A DNA stretch of 64,000 bases from Neocallimastix lanati (nom. inval.) (GCA_016946835.1 JACVTC010000141.1:416388-480387); one strand, 5' to 3'; shown: positions 33,170-45,985, numbered from the stretch's first letter. The notes: a model not told the origin generated them from the sequence alone. Made by a program: numbers and translations.

Positions 33170-34324
33170 TTTAATCCAAATATTCCTTATAATGATGTTA
33201 ATTTTAATAATTACCAAAATAGTAATAATAACTTTATTTCCCCAATCAATTACAACTATCCTAATGTACCATTTTATAATATTAATGTACCAAATTATTT
33301 AAATTCTAACTTTAATCCTCAATTAATAAATTCACAAAACGTTAATCCTTCATTTATAAATAATAATAAAAATAATTTAAATGAACTAAATTCAAATAAT
33401 AATTATAATTATTTCCAAAATGAAAATAATAAATATTTTTTAAATGGAAATAAAAATTATAATTATAATAATGATTATCTGTTGAATGATTATAATAACA
33501 ATTTAAATAATGTTAATTATTCAAGTAATTTAAATAAAAATATTGTTAATTATAATAATAATAAATTTATAGGTAATTCGAAAAATGTGATCAGGAATAT
33601 TCAGGATGATGAAACAGATAATATTGATAATACTAACGTTGATTTCAATAAAGCAAACATTATTAATCAACCCATTGAGAATAATAATAATTCATTCAAT
33701 ATTAATAATCTCCTTAAGGATCAAGATTCAAATAAGATAAATACTAATTCAATTCAAGAAAACTTAAATTTTGAAGTAGATAATGTAAACAAACCTTTAA
33801 AGGAAAATGCATATACAGGAATAAATAATAATGGAAATATTACTAATAATTTAAATTTTAATTATAATAATAATTCCAATGAAAATATAAATAAACATAA
33901 TTTGAATAATGATAATGAGTTATATGGGAATAATTTTGATGATAAATATAATCATAATTTAAATGTTAACAACCAAGAAAATATAAATCATACTACAGGT
34001 AATGAAATAAAAGTAAGTAATATAACTCATGATAATATTAGTGTAAATGAATCAAATGTTAATTCAAATAATTATTTAAATCCAAATACGAATGAAAGTA
34101 ATGAGGAATATAATAATTTAAATAAATCTAAAGATATTTTGAATAATGCTATTATTGAGAAAATAAATATAAATAATAATATGAATAAGAATAAGAATGA
34201 TATATATTCAAATAAAAATAAAAATAGTAATATTAATAATTCAAATGTTGATGATGAATTTGCTGAATTAAGAGAACACTTAAAAACCAATTATAATAAT
34301 AATATAAATGAAATATATCATATA

Positions 34325-34360
<36 letters not shown>

Positions 34361-36433
34361 TACTTAAAACGTTATGGAGATTATATTAAGGATACATACA
34401 TTAATAAAAATAATAATGTTAATATGAATGATAAATATAATTACAATACGTTTAATAAAACTAATAAAGAAAAAGTTAACATTGTTAACACTAAAAATGC
34501 TGACAATAATAATGCAACTTCAAAGAAGTCAGCATGTAACAAAATTAAAAAGAAAAATACAAAAAATAAAGTAAATAAAATATTAACTAATAAATTGAAT
34601 GAAGTAAATAAGAATATTAAACATACTGAACGAGATAAACAAACTAATTCTTTTTATAAAAATAAAAACAAAAGTACTTATGTAAATAAACAAAATAAGC
34701 AACAATCTAATGTGTTAAATAATAACGATAATAATTCGAAATTAAACATTAATAATAACCAACAAATAAGTTTATTAGGTACAAAAAGAAAAATTAGATA
34801 TAACCCAGGAAATAATAACAAACGGTTAAAACCTTTTAGTATAGATAACATTTTAAATAATTACATGGCTCTTATATCTATTGATAATAATAACTTAAGG
34901 GAACCAAACAACTATAGAGATATTTTTAATTTAGAAGATAAAAAAGAGTGGTTGAAAGCTGTCGATGAGGAGCTAAGTAATATGAAAAAAATGAGAGTGT
35001 TTACATTAATAGATAAAGTACCTAAAGGAGCAAATATTGTTTCTACTAGATGGGTCCTTAAATATAAAAAAGACTCAGAAGGAAATATAATTAAACGAAA
35101 AGCTAGATTAGTAGCAAGAGGGTACTCTCAAATATATGGTGTGGATTATAGAAATACCTTCTCCCCCACACTTAAACAGGATACACTCCGAATAATTATA
35201 GCTATTTCAGTTCACCATAAATTTAATATTCATCAAATGGATATTAAAGCCGCCTACTTAAATGCCGAACTAAAGGAAGATATATACATGGAGCTACCTG
35301 AAGGTCTAAATAAAAAGGGTTTTTGTAAATTAAATAAAGCTTTATACGGCTTGAAACAATCAGGTAGGATGTGGAATGAAACATTTAATAAAGTATTAAT
35401 AAGTTTAAACTTTAAAAGGTTCATTAGCGACCCATGTGTATATATTAAAAAAGATAACGATAGTAACATAAAATGTATTGTAGCCGTATATGTAGATGAT
35501 ATCATTATATCTGGAACTGATGCCGAAATTAAGAAAACCAAAAAATTAATTAAAAATAATTTTGAAGCTACCGATGTAGGTGAGATTGATTTTATAATTG
35601 GTATAAAATTCGTTAAATGTGATGACGGTTATTTTATACATCAAATAAAATATTTAGAAGATATTCTAAATAGATTTGACATAAACAAATATAGTCCAAC
35701 GTCGAACATCATACCTATTGAATATAAAGAATTAAGAAATAAATATTTTAATCCTACAAGATATAAACAAGCAATTGGAAGTTTGCTTTATCTGGCTTTA
35801 AGTACTAGACCTGATATTCTATATTCAGTCAGTAAGGCTTCTAGGAAATCTGAAAAACCCACATACGAGGATTGGTATAACTTATTAAAAATATTTAGAT
35901 ACTTAAAAAAGAACCCAAATTATGGTATAAAATTTTCGTATAACGATAAAATTAACCTTGAAGTATATGTTGATGCCGATTTAGGTGGCGACAAAGAAAC
36001 TAGGAGATCAACTACTGGATTTCTAATGTTAATTAATTCAGCCCCAACAAGCTGGTTCTCTAAGCTTCAACATTGTGTTTCTGTATCAACAGCAGAGAGT
36101 GAATATTACGGTATTCATGAATGCGCAAGACAATGCTTATGGTATAAAAATATATTTAAAGAATTTGGAATCAAACATGAATGTATAACAATCAACACAG
36201 ATAATATAGCAGCAATTTATAATTGCGAAAATGAAACAATTAACCCGAAATCAAAACATATAGATTTAAGATATCATAGTATTAGAGAACTGATAAGAAA
36301 TAATTATATAGGTTTAAAATATATTAAATCTGAGTATAATTTATCAGACGGTTTAACTAAATACTTAAATACTACTTTAATGAATAAGTTTAGAAATAAC
36401 ATTCTTTCTAGCTTTAATGATCTTAAACTTTAG
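33170..36433 (+). CDS. copia-2 RT and RNase H, with long Asn-rich linker
   Basis: It is in the same frame as integrase, separated only by the single TAG. The first ~560 residues are an Asn/Tyr/Lys low-complexity linker. RT (from about 34910) shows W-L-K-A-V-D-E-E-L, K-A-R-L-V-A-R-G-Y-S-Q, Q-M-D-I-K-A-A-Y-L-N-A and Y-V-D-D-I-I-I-S-G (about 35488). RNase H shows Y-V-D-A-D-L-G-G-D, S-T-A-E-S-E-Y and K-H-I-D-L-R-Y-H-S-I-R-E-L. All catalytic aspartates are present. The TAG could be a single nonsense change or a leaky stop; the LTR identity favours a young element. Confidence 0.92.
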
Positions 36434-36439
36434 GGGGAA

Positions 36440-36738
36440 TGTTAGAAATAAAGTTTAATATTATGATACTATATTATAGTTAGTTATATAATAACTTAGA
36501 ATATAATATTATTAATATATTAAATAATTAAATATATATTGTTATGTAAATATATTGTGGCGCATATATGACGTACATCATATACTTACATAAACAACCA
36601 AATATAGTTATATTAAATGTAATAAATAATGTTTATATAATTGTATTATACAATTAATTATAAACAATAACCTTATTAAATAAAGATATTATTAAAAGTA
36701 GAGATCGAAATCTCAATTTCAAAGAAATATTTTTAACA
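36440..36738 (+). repeat. copia-2 3' LTR
   Basis: It is identical by eye to 29968-30266 and is followed by the TAGTT duplication. Confidence 0.96.
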
Positions 36739-39700
36739 TAGTTGTATTAAATTTTATAACATTTTTGAGATGCACTGGACGTTCTAATTTTAATTTCAAA
36801 TTAGGATCTTCTAAACTAACAGTATTAAATTGTTTCCTAATAACTTTATAGGGTCCGACAAAATAAGGTTCCAACTTATGTCTTGTAAAATTTTTGACTT
36901 TAACTAGATCTCCAACGTTTATTTCATTTTGTTTATTAAAACGAGTTTCTTGTTCTTTTCTTTGAGTCCAATATTGATTATTTTTCTTCAAATTTTCACA
37001 TGCATCTAAGACTCATTTGTGATGGTCGATAAATTTCTCAATTAATTGTTCTTCTTTGGATCCTAATACATTTGAAGTTGGTAGTGTAGTAGCAAGTTCA
37101 AATGGTTGTAAATCCTTTCGACCATAAAGTAATTCAAAGCTAGAATATTTCGTTACCGAATTTTTGGCAGTCCTTAAGGCCCAAAGAGCAGAAGGTAAAA
37201 TTAAGTCCCAATTTTCTTCTTTAGCTCCAAGAAGTCTTAATAACTTACCAATTTCTCTATTTCTGTTTTCAGTCAGACCATTAGATTCTGGATGATATGT
37301 TGTAATAAAACTGATATATACATCATATAAATCCAAAAATATTTTTGTATTATCAGCAGAGAATTGAGTACCATTATCCGTAGTTATCACACTTGGAGTA
37401 CCATGTCTAGCAAAAACTTTGGTTAAGAAATATACTACATCTTTTGCAGATACAGTTGCTGTGGGTTCTGCTTCAACCCATTTAGTGAAATAGTCTACAA
37501 TTACTATAATATACTGATTATTACGTTCAGTAATAGGCAGAGGACCTATTATATCTAATCCAAGATGCGTAAACGGCGCTTCCACTTGAGTCGCATATTT
37601 TTCTGTAGGGTCCGGTGTTTCGTTCTTTTTCTTTAACTGGCATGTTGTACATTATTTTAGAAATCTTCTTATATCATTCGTCATGCCCTTCCAATAACTT
37701 GTCCTCTTCAGTCTCTCATATGTTTTCTCAAATCCTTCATGGCCTATTGAGTGTGCTTTAAGAATTAAATTAAATTTATCTTCTTCTTTTTCTATGATTT
37801 TTCTATATTGACCGCTATCAATAATATATTTTTCTCCATTTTCTTCAACAATATTTTCCTCTAAAAACTTTTCCATAAATTCAGTTACATTTAATTTGGA
37901 TTGTTCCTCTTCATTCTCCATATTCACCGTGGATATTTTATAATTATAATTTTCATTAATTTTCTTTTGTTCTATATTATTAATGTATTCTAATATGTTA
38001 TTCCTTTGTTGGTAAAGTTTATCTTTATAATCCTTTAATTCAGGAGGAGTAACATCATTGTATTTATTTTTATTAAATTCTAATATATAAGATTCTATAT
38101 TATCCAGTTTATTATTCACATAATCTTGTACTATTTGTTTTAATCTATTCAACTGATTTATTTCTTTATTACATTTATTTACATTTATTTCAAATATATG
38201 TATTTTATGATTAATACGACTATATATTTTATCATTAACCTGTAATATATTATTAATTATATTATTTAATTCATTTGGACATATATTAATAGTAGTATTT
38301 AGTATATTAACATGGTTGTCTCCAATCGAAAAATTTTCGAAGTTTCCATTTTTCTTTTTAGGATCCTGAAAATTTTCTATATACCCATAATTTTCCCTCA
38401 TATTTTTATTTTTTGAAATTTTTGAAATTTTTGAAATTTTGTCTGAAAAATTTTTTTCTTTGATCGCAATATTCTTATCCTTTCTTGAATCACAGTCCAT
38501 CTTTTTAGATTCGTCTAATTCATTGATCTCTTCTATTTTGCTTTTTATATCTATATTATCTTTTAGGTCTTGTTCTATATTTTTATTTTTATTTTCTTCC
38601 ATTTGTCCTGGTTCAGTATTTATAATTTTATGAGCTGTTTTGTTTATATCCTCATTTAGTCTTTTAATTCTGGATAGAGCATCAGCTAAAGAATTCTTTT
38701 TCCCTGGTTCATATAAAATTTTTATCTTTAACATACTTATTAATATGCACCATCTAATATGACGCAAATTATTGGGTTCTTTGTTTTTAAATAATCCCAC
38801 CAGTGGTTTATGATCAGTGTATAATAAAGTTTCATACATGTTTCCAGAAATATAGGGTTTAAATTTTTCAGCGCAATAATATACAGCAGTGCCTTCTAGG
38901 TCTGTAGTGCTGTAGTTTCTCTCCGCCTTTGTTAGTGTCCTACTAACATAATGAATAGGATATTCCACTCCGTCATCTTCGTCCTTTTGTAATAGAACAC
39001 CTCCAATTCCTTCAGCGCACGCATCAGTTCGTATTATAAATTGTTTACTGTAGTCCGGGAATCTTAATATCGGAGCATTGATTAAAGCAGATTTTAAAAT
39101 ATCAAAAGCAGACTGTTGTTCTTCCCTCCAAAAGAAAGAACAATTTTTTTTTAAAAGAATTGTTAATGGAGCAGCTAACTTAGAAAAATTCGAAATGAAT
39201 TTTCTATAATAACCAACAGTACCGAGGAAAGAACGAACTTCATTGATATTACTAGGGCGATTCCAATTTTTAACAGCCTCTACCTTACTCTCCATTGTAG
39301 TTAAACCGTCTTTGGTAACCATATGGCCCAAAACTTCTACTTTTTCTTTAAAGAAGTGACATTTACCTATATTAAGTTTAACTTTGTGTTTCCTGAAGAT
39401 ACTAAAAACTTGCTCAAGGTGAATTAAGTGTTCTTCTTTACTTTTGGAAAATATTAAAATATCATCAAGAAAAACGAATACAGACTTTCCTAATAGTTCT
39501 ATAAGAATGGAATTCATTTCTCTTTGAAAAGTCGCTGGGGCTCCGGTGAGACCAAATGGCATGACTTTATATACGAAATTACCAAATTTTGTAGTGAAAC
39601 CTGTAATATCGATGGAATCCTCAGCCATTAAAATTTGATGATATCCTGAGAATAAATCTAGAGTGGAGAAAATAATTGCACCAGCCAGACTATCGAATAT

Positions 39701-41360
39701 TTCTTCTATATTTGGAAGCGAGTATACGTCTGGGACAGTTAAATCGTTAACTTTCCTGTAGTCACTACAAAGTCGCCATTTTCCGTTTTTCTTACGAGCT
39801 AGTACAATAGGTGAAGACCATGAAGATTTAGCAGGAGCAATTAAACCATTTTCCCAAAGTTTGAGAATTTCTTCTTTAACAATATCTGATTTAAACTTAT
39901 TTAATTTATAAAATTTACTTTTCACAGGTTTAGCTCCCTCCACTAGTTGTATATGATGAGGACCTAAATCTGAAAGTGTCAAATTTTCGGATGAAGTAGC
40001 AACTATATCTATATATGAATTTAATAGATTGACTATATCACTTTTACAATCTTCGTCTAAAGATAAAAGAAATTGTGGTGAATTTATGTATTCTTTAGGA
40101 CTTAAAATATCATTTTTCTTTGATGAATTTGATGTAGGAGTGAATTCATCATTATCACTTAATTCTTCAAGTCTAAAAGTATTAATCAATTTTTCGTGTC
40201 TTTTGCATCTAAGAAAACATATAATTATATCATCATCTTGTTCTACAATAAGAGGCGCAATAGTTTCAAAATTAGATTTATCTATGAATCGACAAAGAGT
40301 AGCACATAAGGGGTGGATAAATAAAGAATTTGAAAATATAGTTTTCAGACCAATTAACAAATCAAAGTACATAATATCATGTTCTACCACACAAAAATTA
40401 GCGGTAAAAGAAAAATTATTAATATGTAAAGTTAAACGAACAACTATTGCATCTGCCACAGTATTATCTCCTAAGGCTTCATAAATACGTCCACGACAGT
40501 AACCCACTTGTTCGTATTGACCTGGAAGACTATTTAAATAAGAGGTAGATACTAGATTTAAATTACTACCAGAATCAATAAGAAGTCTACCTGAAGTATT
40601 ATCAACCTTGCAACTGACTAGTCCAATATCCTCATCTTTAATAATTCCATCCTTATTAGGTGTTTTATTGGCCTCCTCCGAAAAATCTATGGAACTCATT
40701 AACTTAACTTTATCTGCTCGAAGGCTTTTGGTTAGGTCACTACGTGCTTTAGGAACCAAATCTAAAAGTTGTCCCATATTAATGTTACATTTGGTATTCG
40801 CAATGTCCTCAATTAAGTTATATGGTTTAATATTTAATTTTTGAACCATATTAATATGTTTTTCCACTCTAGTATTACCATGGGGAACATCAACAAACGT
40901 TACCTTTTTGCTTTGTGTAACCTTCTTTATATTTGTATTTAAATTTGAATCAGAAATCTTTTGATGGTCACCTGACATTTCATTTGATATAATTTCGGAG
41001 TTAGAATTTATTTTGTTTATTTCCATAATATTATCATTATTATTTTTAGCATTTGAAATGTTTATTGAAGGCGCGTTTTTATTATTATTATTTATAAACA
41101 CTGAATTTTTATAGACACTATCGGAACTTTTAATATAATTTTGATTATTATTTTTATTAATTTCTTTATGGTCTTTTACAGAATTCAAATTATTATTATC
41201 TATTTCCTTTAATAAGTTAGGAGAAGATGGTCTACTATTTAATTTTTTGTTTGAAATTTCTTCTTGATCTTCTAAGGGAAGTCTTTTTCTTTTGGTAGCA
41301 TCTACAACAAATGTTCGAGCGTTTTGATTAACGAGAGGTCGCGAACTCTCATTTAAAAGT
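36739..41360 (-). pseudogene. gypsy-1 Pol (PR, RT, RNase H, IN), with two nonsense codons
   Basis: The frame is -1 to gag and open from the slip site. It encodes an Asn/Lys-rich leader, protease (L-L-I-D-S-G-S-N-L), RT (A-P-A-T-F-Q-R-E-M-N and catalytic F-L-D-D-I-L-I-F-S), RNase H (R-T-D-A-C-A-E-G-I-G, T-D-H-K-P-L-V-G-L-F) and integrase (V-D-Y-F-T-K-W-V-E-A-E-P, T-T-D-N-G-T-Q-F, N-G-L-T-E-N-R-N-R-E, then G-P-Y). A TAA at 37652-37654 interrupts the integrase zinc finger. A TGA at 37013-37015 replaces a Trp conserved in gypsy-2. Between RNase H and IN, about 215 extra charged, probably coiled-coil residues (about 37880-38640) are present that gypsy-2 lacks. The final codons are displaced by copia-2. 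No chromodomain is seen. Confidence 0.93.
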
Positions 41361-41365
41361 TTAAA
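41313..41365 (-). promoter_or_regulatory. gypsy-1 gag-pol -1 frameshift signal
   Basis: On the minus strand, T-TTA-AAC (41359-41365) lies in the gag frame, one codon before the stop. After a 7-nt spacer comes the stem TGAGAG (41346-41351), the loop TTCGCGAC, and CTCTCG (41332-41337). Fourteen bases on, CGAAC (41313-41317) can pair with loop TTCG, giving a possible H-type pseudoknot. The layout is identical to gypsy-2. Confidence 0.88.
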
Positions 41366-42162
41366 GAATCCTTTTTATTTTGATCTAATTTTTCTACTAA
41401 CTCTTTATATCTTAAATATTCTTGTCTAATGAATTCAGGACATTCAGCTTTAAAATGTCCAGAATCTCCACAACAATAACAAGCATTAACTTTAATTTTT
41501 GGTTTAGTCTCCAATGGATTCGTAGAAAAATTTTTTGTTTTATATTGACTATTAAAATTTTTCTGATTATTAGGGTTAGGGTTAGATTTTCTTTTTACTT
41601 CCATTTTTTGTTTATTTTTAATAACAAAATCTTCATGTCTTTCGGCAATTTCCATGGCTTTTGGAATTTCCATTTTTCCAGCTAACCAGACACCTTTATA
41701 CGCTTGATGTTTATATTCAATAGAGTTCAAGTAGTCTTTATAAGTAATAGCTAATTTTTCTGAAATGGATAATTTGTTATAAAGATCTAAATATTTTAAA
41801 TTAAATTCCTTGAGATTATCATCGACTGAAATTTTCATGTCTTTAAGCTGGTCAATGATATCTTCCGGCGATACGTCCATATTGTATGCTTTCAGAATAT
41901 GTTCTTTCATTTGTTCTAAACTTGGATAAGAAATTTCTGTGTCACTGACTCTGATAATATTGTCTGTGATACTCCTGAGACCTTTACCTTGCACAGTCAT
42001 AGCACAGTATCTATAAAGCTCTTCACCTTTAGATATTTTATGCATATCTTTGAAGGCTTTCATTTGAATATACCACGTCTCGACGTCATGGTTTTCGTCA
42101 TTGATGTGGATGATGTTTTGAAGCATGCTAGATAGCATGTTCATTTTTATAAATTCTTCCAT
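41353..42162 (-). CDS. gypsy-1 Gag
   Basis: A 269-residue Gag with a capsid-like helical region of Ty3/gypsy type (E-T-W-Y-I-Q-M-K-A-F near residue 30, D-N-L-K-E-F-N-L-K-Y near 120) and the C-terminal knuckle C-Y-C-C-G-D-S-G-H-F-K-A-E-C. It ends S-L-N-F-stop, the S-L-N codons being the slippery site. The first in-frame ATG lies about 180 bases from the LTR. The homologous gypsy-2 Gag is longer because of an acidic insert. Confidence 0.92.
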   Translation of the reverse strand: MEEFIKMNMLSSMLQNIIHINDENHDVETWYIQMKAFKDMHKISKGEELYRYCAMTVQGKGLRSITDNIIRVSDTEISYPSLEQMKEHILKAYNMDVSPEDIIDQLKDMKISVDDNLKEFNLKYLDLYNKLSISEKLAITYKDYLNSIEYKHQAYKGVWLAGKMEIPKAMEIAERHEDFVIKNKQKMEVKRKSNPNPNNQKNFNSQYKTKNFSTNPLETKPKIKVNACYCCGDSGHFKAECPEFIRQEYLRYKELVEKLDQNKKDSLNF

Positions 42163-42206
42163 TTTAACTTATAATTAATATTCTTAAACTTCAATTTCTT
42201 CAAAAA

Positions 42207-42243
<37 letters not shown>

Positions 42244-42324
42244 ATTAAATCAATAACCAATTATTTCTATAAAATCAAAAAAAAATAATATTCTTTATTT
42301 TAATATATCCTTCCTCCTCAAAAA

Positions 42325-42342
42325 GAACCGATATCGCCACCA
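42325..42342 (-). promoter_or_regulatory. gypsy-1 primer-binding site
   Basis: On the minus strand, TGGTGGCGATATCGGTTC starts two bases after the 5' LTR. The TGG start, complementary to a tRNA CCA end, fits a tRNA 3'-end primer; the tRNA is not identified. Confidence 0.78.
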
Positions 42343-42344
42343 AT

Positions 42345-42796
42345 TGATATAACTCGATTCTAATTTCCACTTTTTGGGAGAAGCGATTATATTCTTTTTA
42401 ATATTTATTTTTATTTATTTAGTAATAATAATTAGTTAATTAACAACTTAACAATTACATAATATAAAATAATTTACATTTATATTAATTTATAATAAAG
42501 TTTTCATATAATAAAATATAAAGTTTAATAAAATATATGTACATAATTAAATGTTATAAAATATAATAAATATTAGAAATAAAATAAAAGTTATTTAATA
42601 TAATAAGTTATTAATAATACACAATGAATTTCATATTTTTATGTTATCATTAATTTCCTAAATTCTAATGATATTTTCACTAGCCACAATTATAATAATT
42701 TACCAATTTGCAATTAACATAATTTTTAATATATTTATGTGTTTATAATAAATTAATTTTTATATTAATTAAAGTTTTTATTTATATTCTATATCA
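42345..42796 (-). repeat. gypsy-1 5' LTR (uninterrupted copy)
   Basis: 452 bp, TGATAT...ATATCA. It gives the undisturbed reference for the 3' LTR. Confidence 0.94.
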
Positions 42797-42867
42797 CATA
42801 TAACTGCCTCAAAATTTGATATATCACGTGAAAAATTGGCATTTTGGAACCTTTGATGATATTAATA

Positions 42868-43439
42868 CGGGGAGAGCGCGTTTCGGAACCGCACGTGAAT
42901 AGATATAAGCCACATGCTTTTTGAGATGGCGTATTATATATAAAATTTTTTATATAAATAAATAATTAAATAATAATTAAATAAATATTTTATTTTATAA
43001 TAATTTCATAATTTAATATATATTTGATAATAAAAAATAAAAATATAAAAAAATAAAAAAATAAAAAAAATAAAAAAATAAAAAAATAAAAAAAATAAAA
43101 AAATAAAAAAAATTAAAAATAAAAAAAAAATAAAAAAAATAAAAAAGATTAAAAAAATAAAATACAAAAAAAATAAAATAAAATATTTTCATTTTTATTT
43201 ATATTTATAACTGTAATTTTTTATTATATAAATAAATAAATAAATAAATAATAATTAAATAAATATTTTTTTTTATAATAAAAAAATAAAATAAAAAAAA
43301 GAAAAGATAAATATTTTTTTAGTAATTTAAATATTATATTCATAAATAAAAATTTATAAAAAAAATAATATAAGCCACATTCCGAAATGAAAATTTATGT
43401 AAAAATATTTAAAGCCACATTCCGAAACGCACCACCCCC
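42868..43439. mobile_element. MULE-like non-autonomous element, 572 bp
   Basis: It is flanked by the 9-bp repeat ATATTAATA (42859-42867 and 43440-43448); the left arm has one copy (28054-28062). The ends are CGGGGAGAGCGCGTTTCGGAA and, complemented, GGGGGTGGTGCGTTTCGGAA. Inside each end is AAGCCACAT(T/G), and the middle is A/T simple sequence. No ORF is present. The 9-bp duplication and long G-rich inverted ends suggest the Mutator superfamily. Confidence 0.88.
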
Positions 43440-43448
43440 ATATTAATA

Positions 43449-44282
43449 CATATTATAATTTGTATAAAATTTGTACATTTTTATAAAAATTTATGAAATT
43501 TTTATAATTCTTTATCATACCCAATAATTTTTTTTTTTTTTTTTTTTTAAATTTTAATTTAAAAAATAAAAATAAAAATAAAAATAAAAATAAAAATAAA
43601 AATATATATAATTTAAAGATTAATAATTTCTTTTCAATTAAATAAAAATATATATAATTTAAAGATTAATAATTTCTTTTCAATTATGTTATCATTTTAG
43701 TTTATTTAGGAATAACAAAGTATTTAAAATTAATTTTTATATTACTACATACTTACAATTTATTTTTGCTAAGTATATATTAAACTATTTAAACAAACTA
43801 TTATAGAACATTTAATAAAACATCCATTGATAATCTCTCTAAGATTTAATCGAACTAATAATTATCAGCCAGCCACCATTATTATAAAATTTTAAATTTT
43901 ACAAATAAACAAATATTTAGATAATAACATTTCTAAATATAAGCTCTTACCCTTATTATATTTATAGAAAATTACATATATATATATTTATCCTTTATTA
44001 AATATTATTGCTTTTTTTTTTTTTTTCAAGTACTTTTTATTTGCGATAATAAATATTTTAATTTATTAATAGCAAAATAAAAACAAAACTTGTAAATATA
44101 ATAAGTAATATGAATGGATAAAAGCAAATTAAAAGCCAAACACTAAGATAATAAATAGTTAATAAAAGCAAATTAAAGCATATTAAAAGTCAAATAGTAA
44201 AGATAATATATAATTATATATTGTTTCATATTTATTATATATTTATTAATTTTTCAATATTCCACAGACATATTAAAGGATT
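43449..44282. other. Transporter upstream region (right copy)
   Basis: Mirror of 27220-28053; no gene is seen. Confidence 0.5.
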
Positions 44283-45443
44283 ATGTTTTTACTAGCTGTT
44301 ATATATATTGCATTTATTGGATTGGGACTTCCCGATTCTATATTTGGGACGGTTTGGCCTGCTATTTATAAAGAATGGAATCTTCCAATATCTTTAGGAA
44401 GCTTTATAATTACAATAGTATATTGTGGAACAATGGTTTCAAGTTTGATGAGTGCTAAGGTTATAAAACGATTTGGTACTGGAAATGTCACTGCATTTAG
44501 TACGGCATTAACAACAGTATCCATTCTTGCATTTTCTTATTCAAAAAATTTTTTGATGTTATGCCTGTGCGCTATTCCGCTTGGTCTTGGTGCTGGTTCT
44601 ATAGATACGGCTTTGAATAATTATGTCTCCATTAATTATAAAGCTCATCATATAAATTTTTTGCATTCATTTTATGGGGTAGGCGTAGTAGCAAGTCCAT
44701 ATATTTTTTCTTCCGTATTAAAAAAAGAAGGAGGTTGGAGAAAAGGTTATTTGATTGTGTGTATCATTCTTGCGGTAATTACCATCATTCTTTTTACAAC
44801 TCTATTTTTATGGAAAAAGAAAGAAAGTAAATTAACGGAAGAAGACATTGAAGATCTTCCCATCAAAAAAATTGTAAAAATTAAAGGTGTATTAACCTTA
44901 TTGGTTTTATTCGTTGGTTCATGTGCTATTGAAGTATCTAGTGGTAGTTATGGTAGTACTTATCTAGTGGAAACGAAAAATATTGCTGACGAAACTGCTG
45001 CAAGTATAATCATATTTTATTACCTTGGTATTGCTTTAGGAAGATTTATTTCTGGATTAATAGCCCACAAATTAGGTTCTAAAAAAATAATATTTCTTGG
45101 TGAGCTTATTTTAGGTGCAGGAATTTTATTTATTATATTTTCAAAATCATTAATTCTTGCTGGACTGGGATTATCATTAATAGGATTTGGGAATGGTCCA
45201 CTTTTTCCTAATTTTAGTTTTATCACCCCGATTATCTATGGAGAAACCAGTTCTCCCTCCATTATCGGTATGGAAATGGCTATTAGTAGTTTAACTTTTA
45301 TGATTGTTCCAATTCTCTGTGGTTTATTAGGACAACTTATTGGAATGATCGTATTTCCATTTTATATAAGTATTTTCTATATCCTTCTGATAAGTTTTAC
45401 TTTTATTGTCAATAAACAATTGTTTGTACCCAATGGCATTTAA
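44283..45443 (+). CDS. MFS transporter, bacterial type (right copy)
   Basis: The 386-residue product reads the same as that of 26059-27219, in opposite orientation, so the two genes diverge outward from the palindrome centre. The flanking upstream and downstream DNA is duplicated as well, so both copies have the same promoter region. Absence of any visible difference suggests recent duplication or gene conversion between the arms. The reasons for calling bacterial origin are those of the left copy. Confidence 0.9.
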   Translation: MFLLAVIYIAFIGLGLPDSIFGTVWPAIYKEWNLPISLGSFIITIVYCGTMVSSLMSAKVIKRFGTGNVTAFSTALTTVSILAFSYSKNFLMLCLCAIPLGLGAGSIDTALNNYVSINYKAHHINFLHSFYGVGVVASPYIFSSVLKKEGGWRKGYLIVCIILAVITIILFTTLFLWKKKESKLTEEDIEDLPIKKIVKIKGVLTLLVLFVGSCAIEVSSGSYGSTYLVETKNIADETAASIIIFYYLGIALGRFISGLIAHKLGSKKIIFLGELILGAGILFIIFSKSLILAGLGLSLIGFGNGPLFPNFSFITPIIYGETSSPSIIGMEMAISSLTFMIVPILCGLLGQLIGMIVFPFYISIFYILLISFTFIVNKQLFVPNGI

Positions 45444-45655
45444 TCAGTATATTCTTATAAAATATATATGATAATAAAAATATAATTTTTAGATATATAG
45501 AAACAAAGGAAAATAATAAAAATAAAAATATTTACAAAAAAAAAAAAAAAAAAAAAAAAAGGAAACTTAAAAAATACTATGTTAATAACAATTTAACAAA
45601 CTGGTTAATACCCAAATAAAAAAAAATTGATCATTATCCTATCAAAAAAAAAAAT

Positions 45656-45985
45656 AAATATAAAAATAAAAATAAAAATAAAAATAAAAATAAAAATAAA
45701 AATAAAAATAAAAATAAAAATAAAAATAAAAATAAAAATAAAAATAAAAATAAAAATAAAAATAAAAATAAAAATAAAAATAAAAATAAAAATAAAAATA
45801 AAAATAAAAATAAAAATAAAAATAAAAATAAAAATAAAAATAAAAATAAAAATAAAAATAAAAATAAAAATAAAAATAAAAATAAAAATAAAAATAAAAA
45901 TAAAAATAAAAATAAAAATAAAAATAAAAATAAAAATAAAAATAAAAATAAAAATAAAAATAAAAATAAAAATAAAAATTAAAAA
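45656..45985. repeat. (TAAAAA)n hexanucleotide satellite (right copy)
   Basis: About 54 units; the complement of 25515-25855, with a slightly different length. Confidence 0.97.

Larger units (their letters stand above)
29968..36738 (+). mobile_element. copia-2: young full-length Ty1/copia element inside gypsy-1
   Basis: Two 299-bp LTRs (29968-30266 and 36440-36738) are identical by eye. A perfect 5-bp duplication, TAGTT, lies at 29963-29967 and 36739-36743. The primer site is adjacent to the 5' LTR, and the polypurine tract TTTAGGGGGAA precedes the 3' LTR. It sits in the last codons of gypsy-1 pol, in opposite orientation. Coding regions are nearly intact, with one in-frame TAG (33167-33169). 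Confidence 0.96.
28768..42796 (-). mobile_element. gypsy-1: Ty3/gypsy retrotransposon inserted in the right palindrome arm
   Basis: The LTRs are 42345-42796 (5') and 28768-29932 (3', enlarged by a 713-bp insertion); ends are TGATAT...ATATCA. A 4-bp duplication, CATA, flanks it (28764-28767 and 42797-42800). The undisturbed site is present once in the left arm (28121-28124), confirming the junctions. The order is PBS, gag, -1 shift, PR, RT, RNase H, IN. It is disrupted by two nonsense codons in pol and by copia-2 at the pol end. The two LTRs show about four single-base differences, so it is older than copia-2. Confidence 0.95.

Noticed and set aside
41566..41585. TTAGGG-like telomere repeat
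   Set aside because: Only two units, inside gypsy-1 gag codons for Asn-Pro repeats. Two TTAGG units at the edge of the 21410-21640 island are equally too short.
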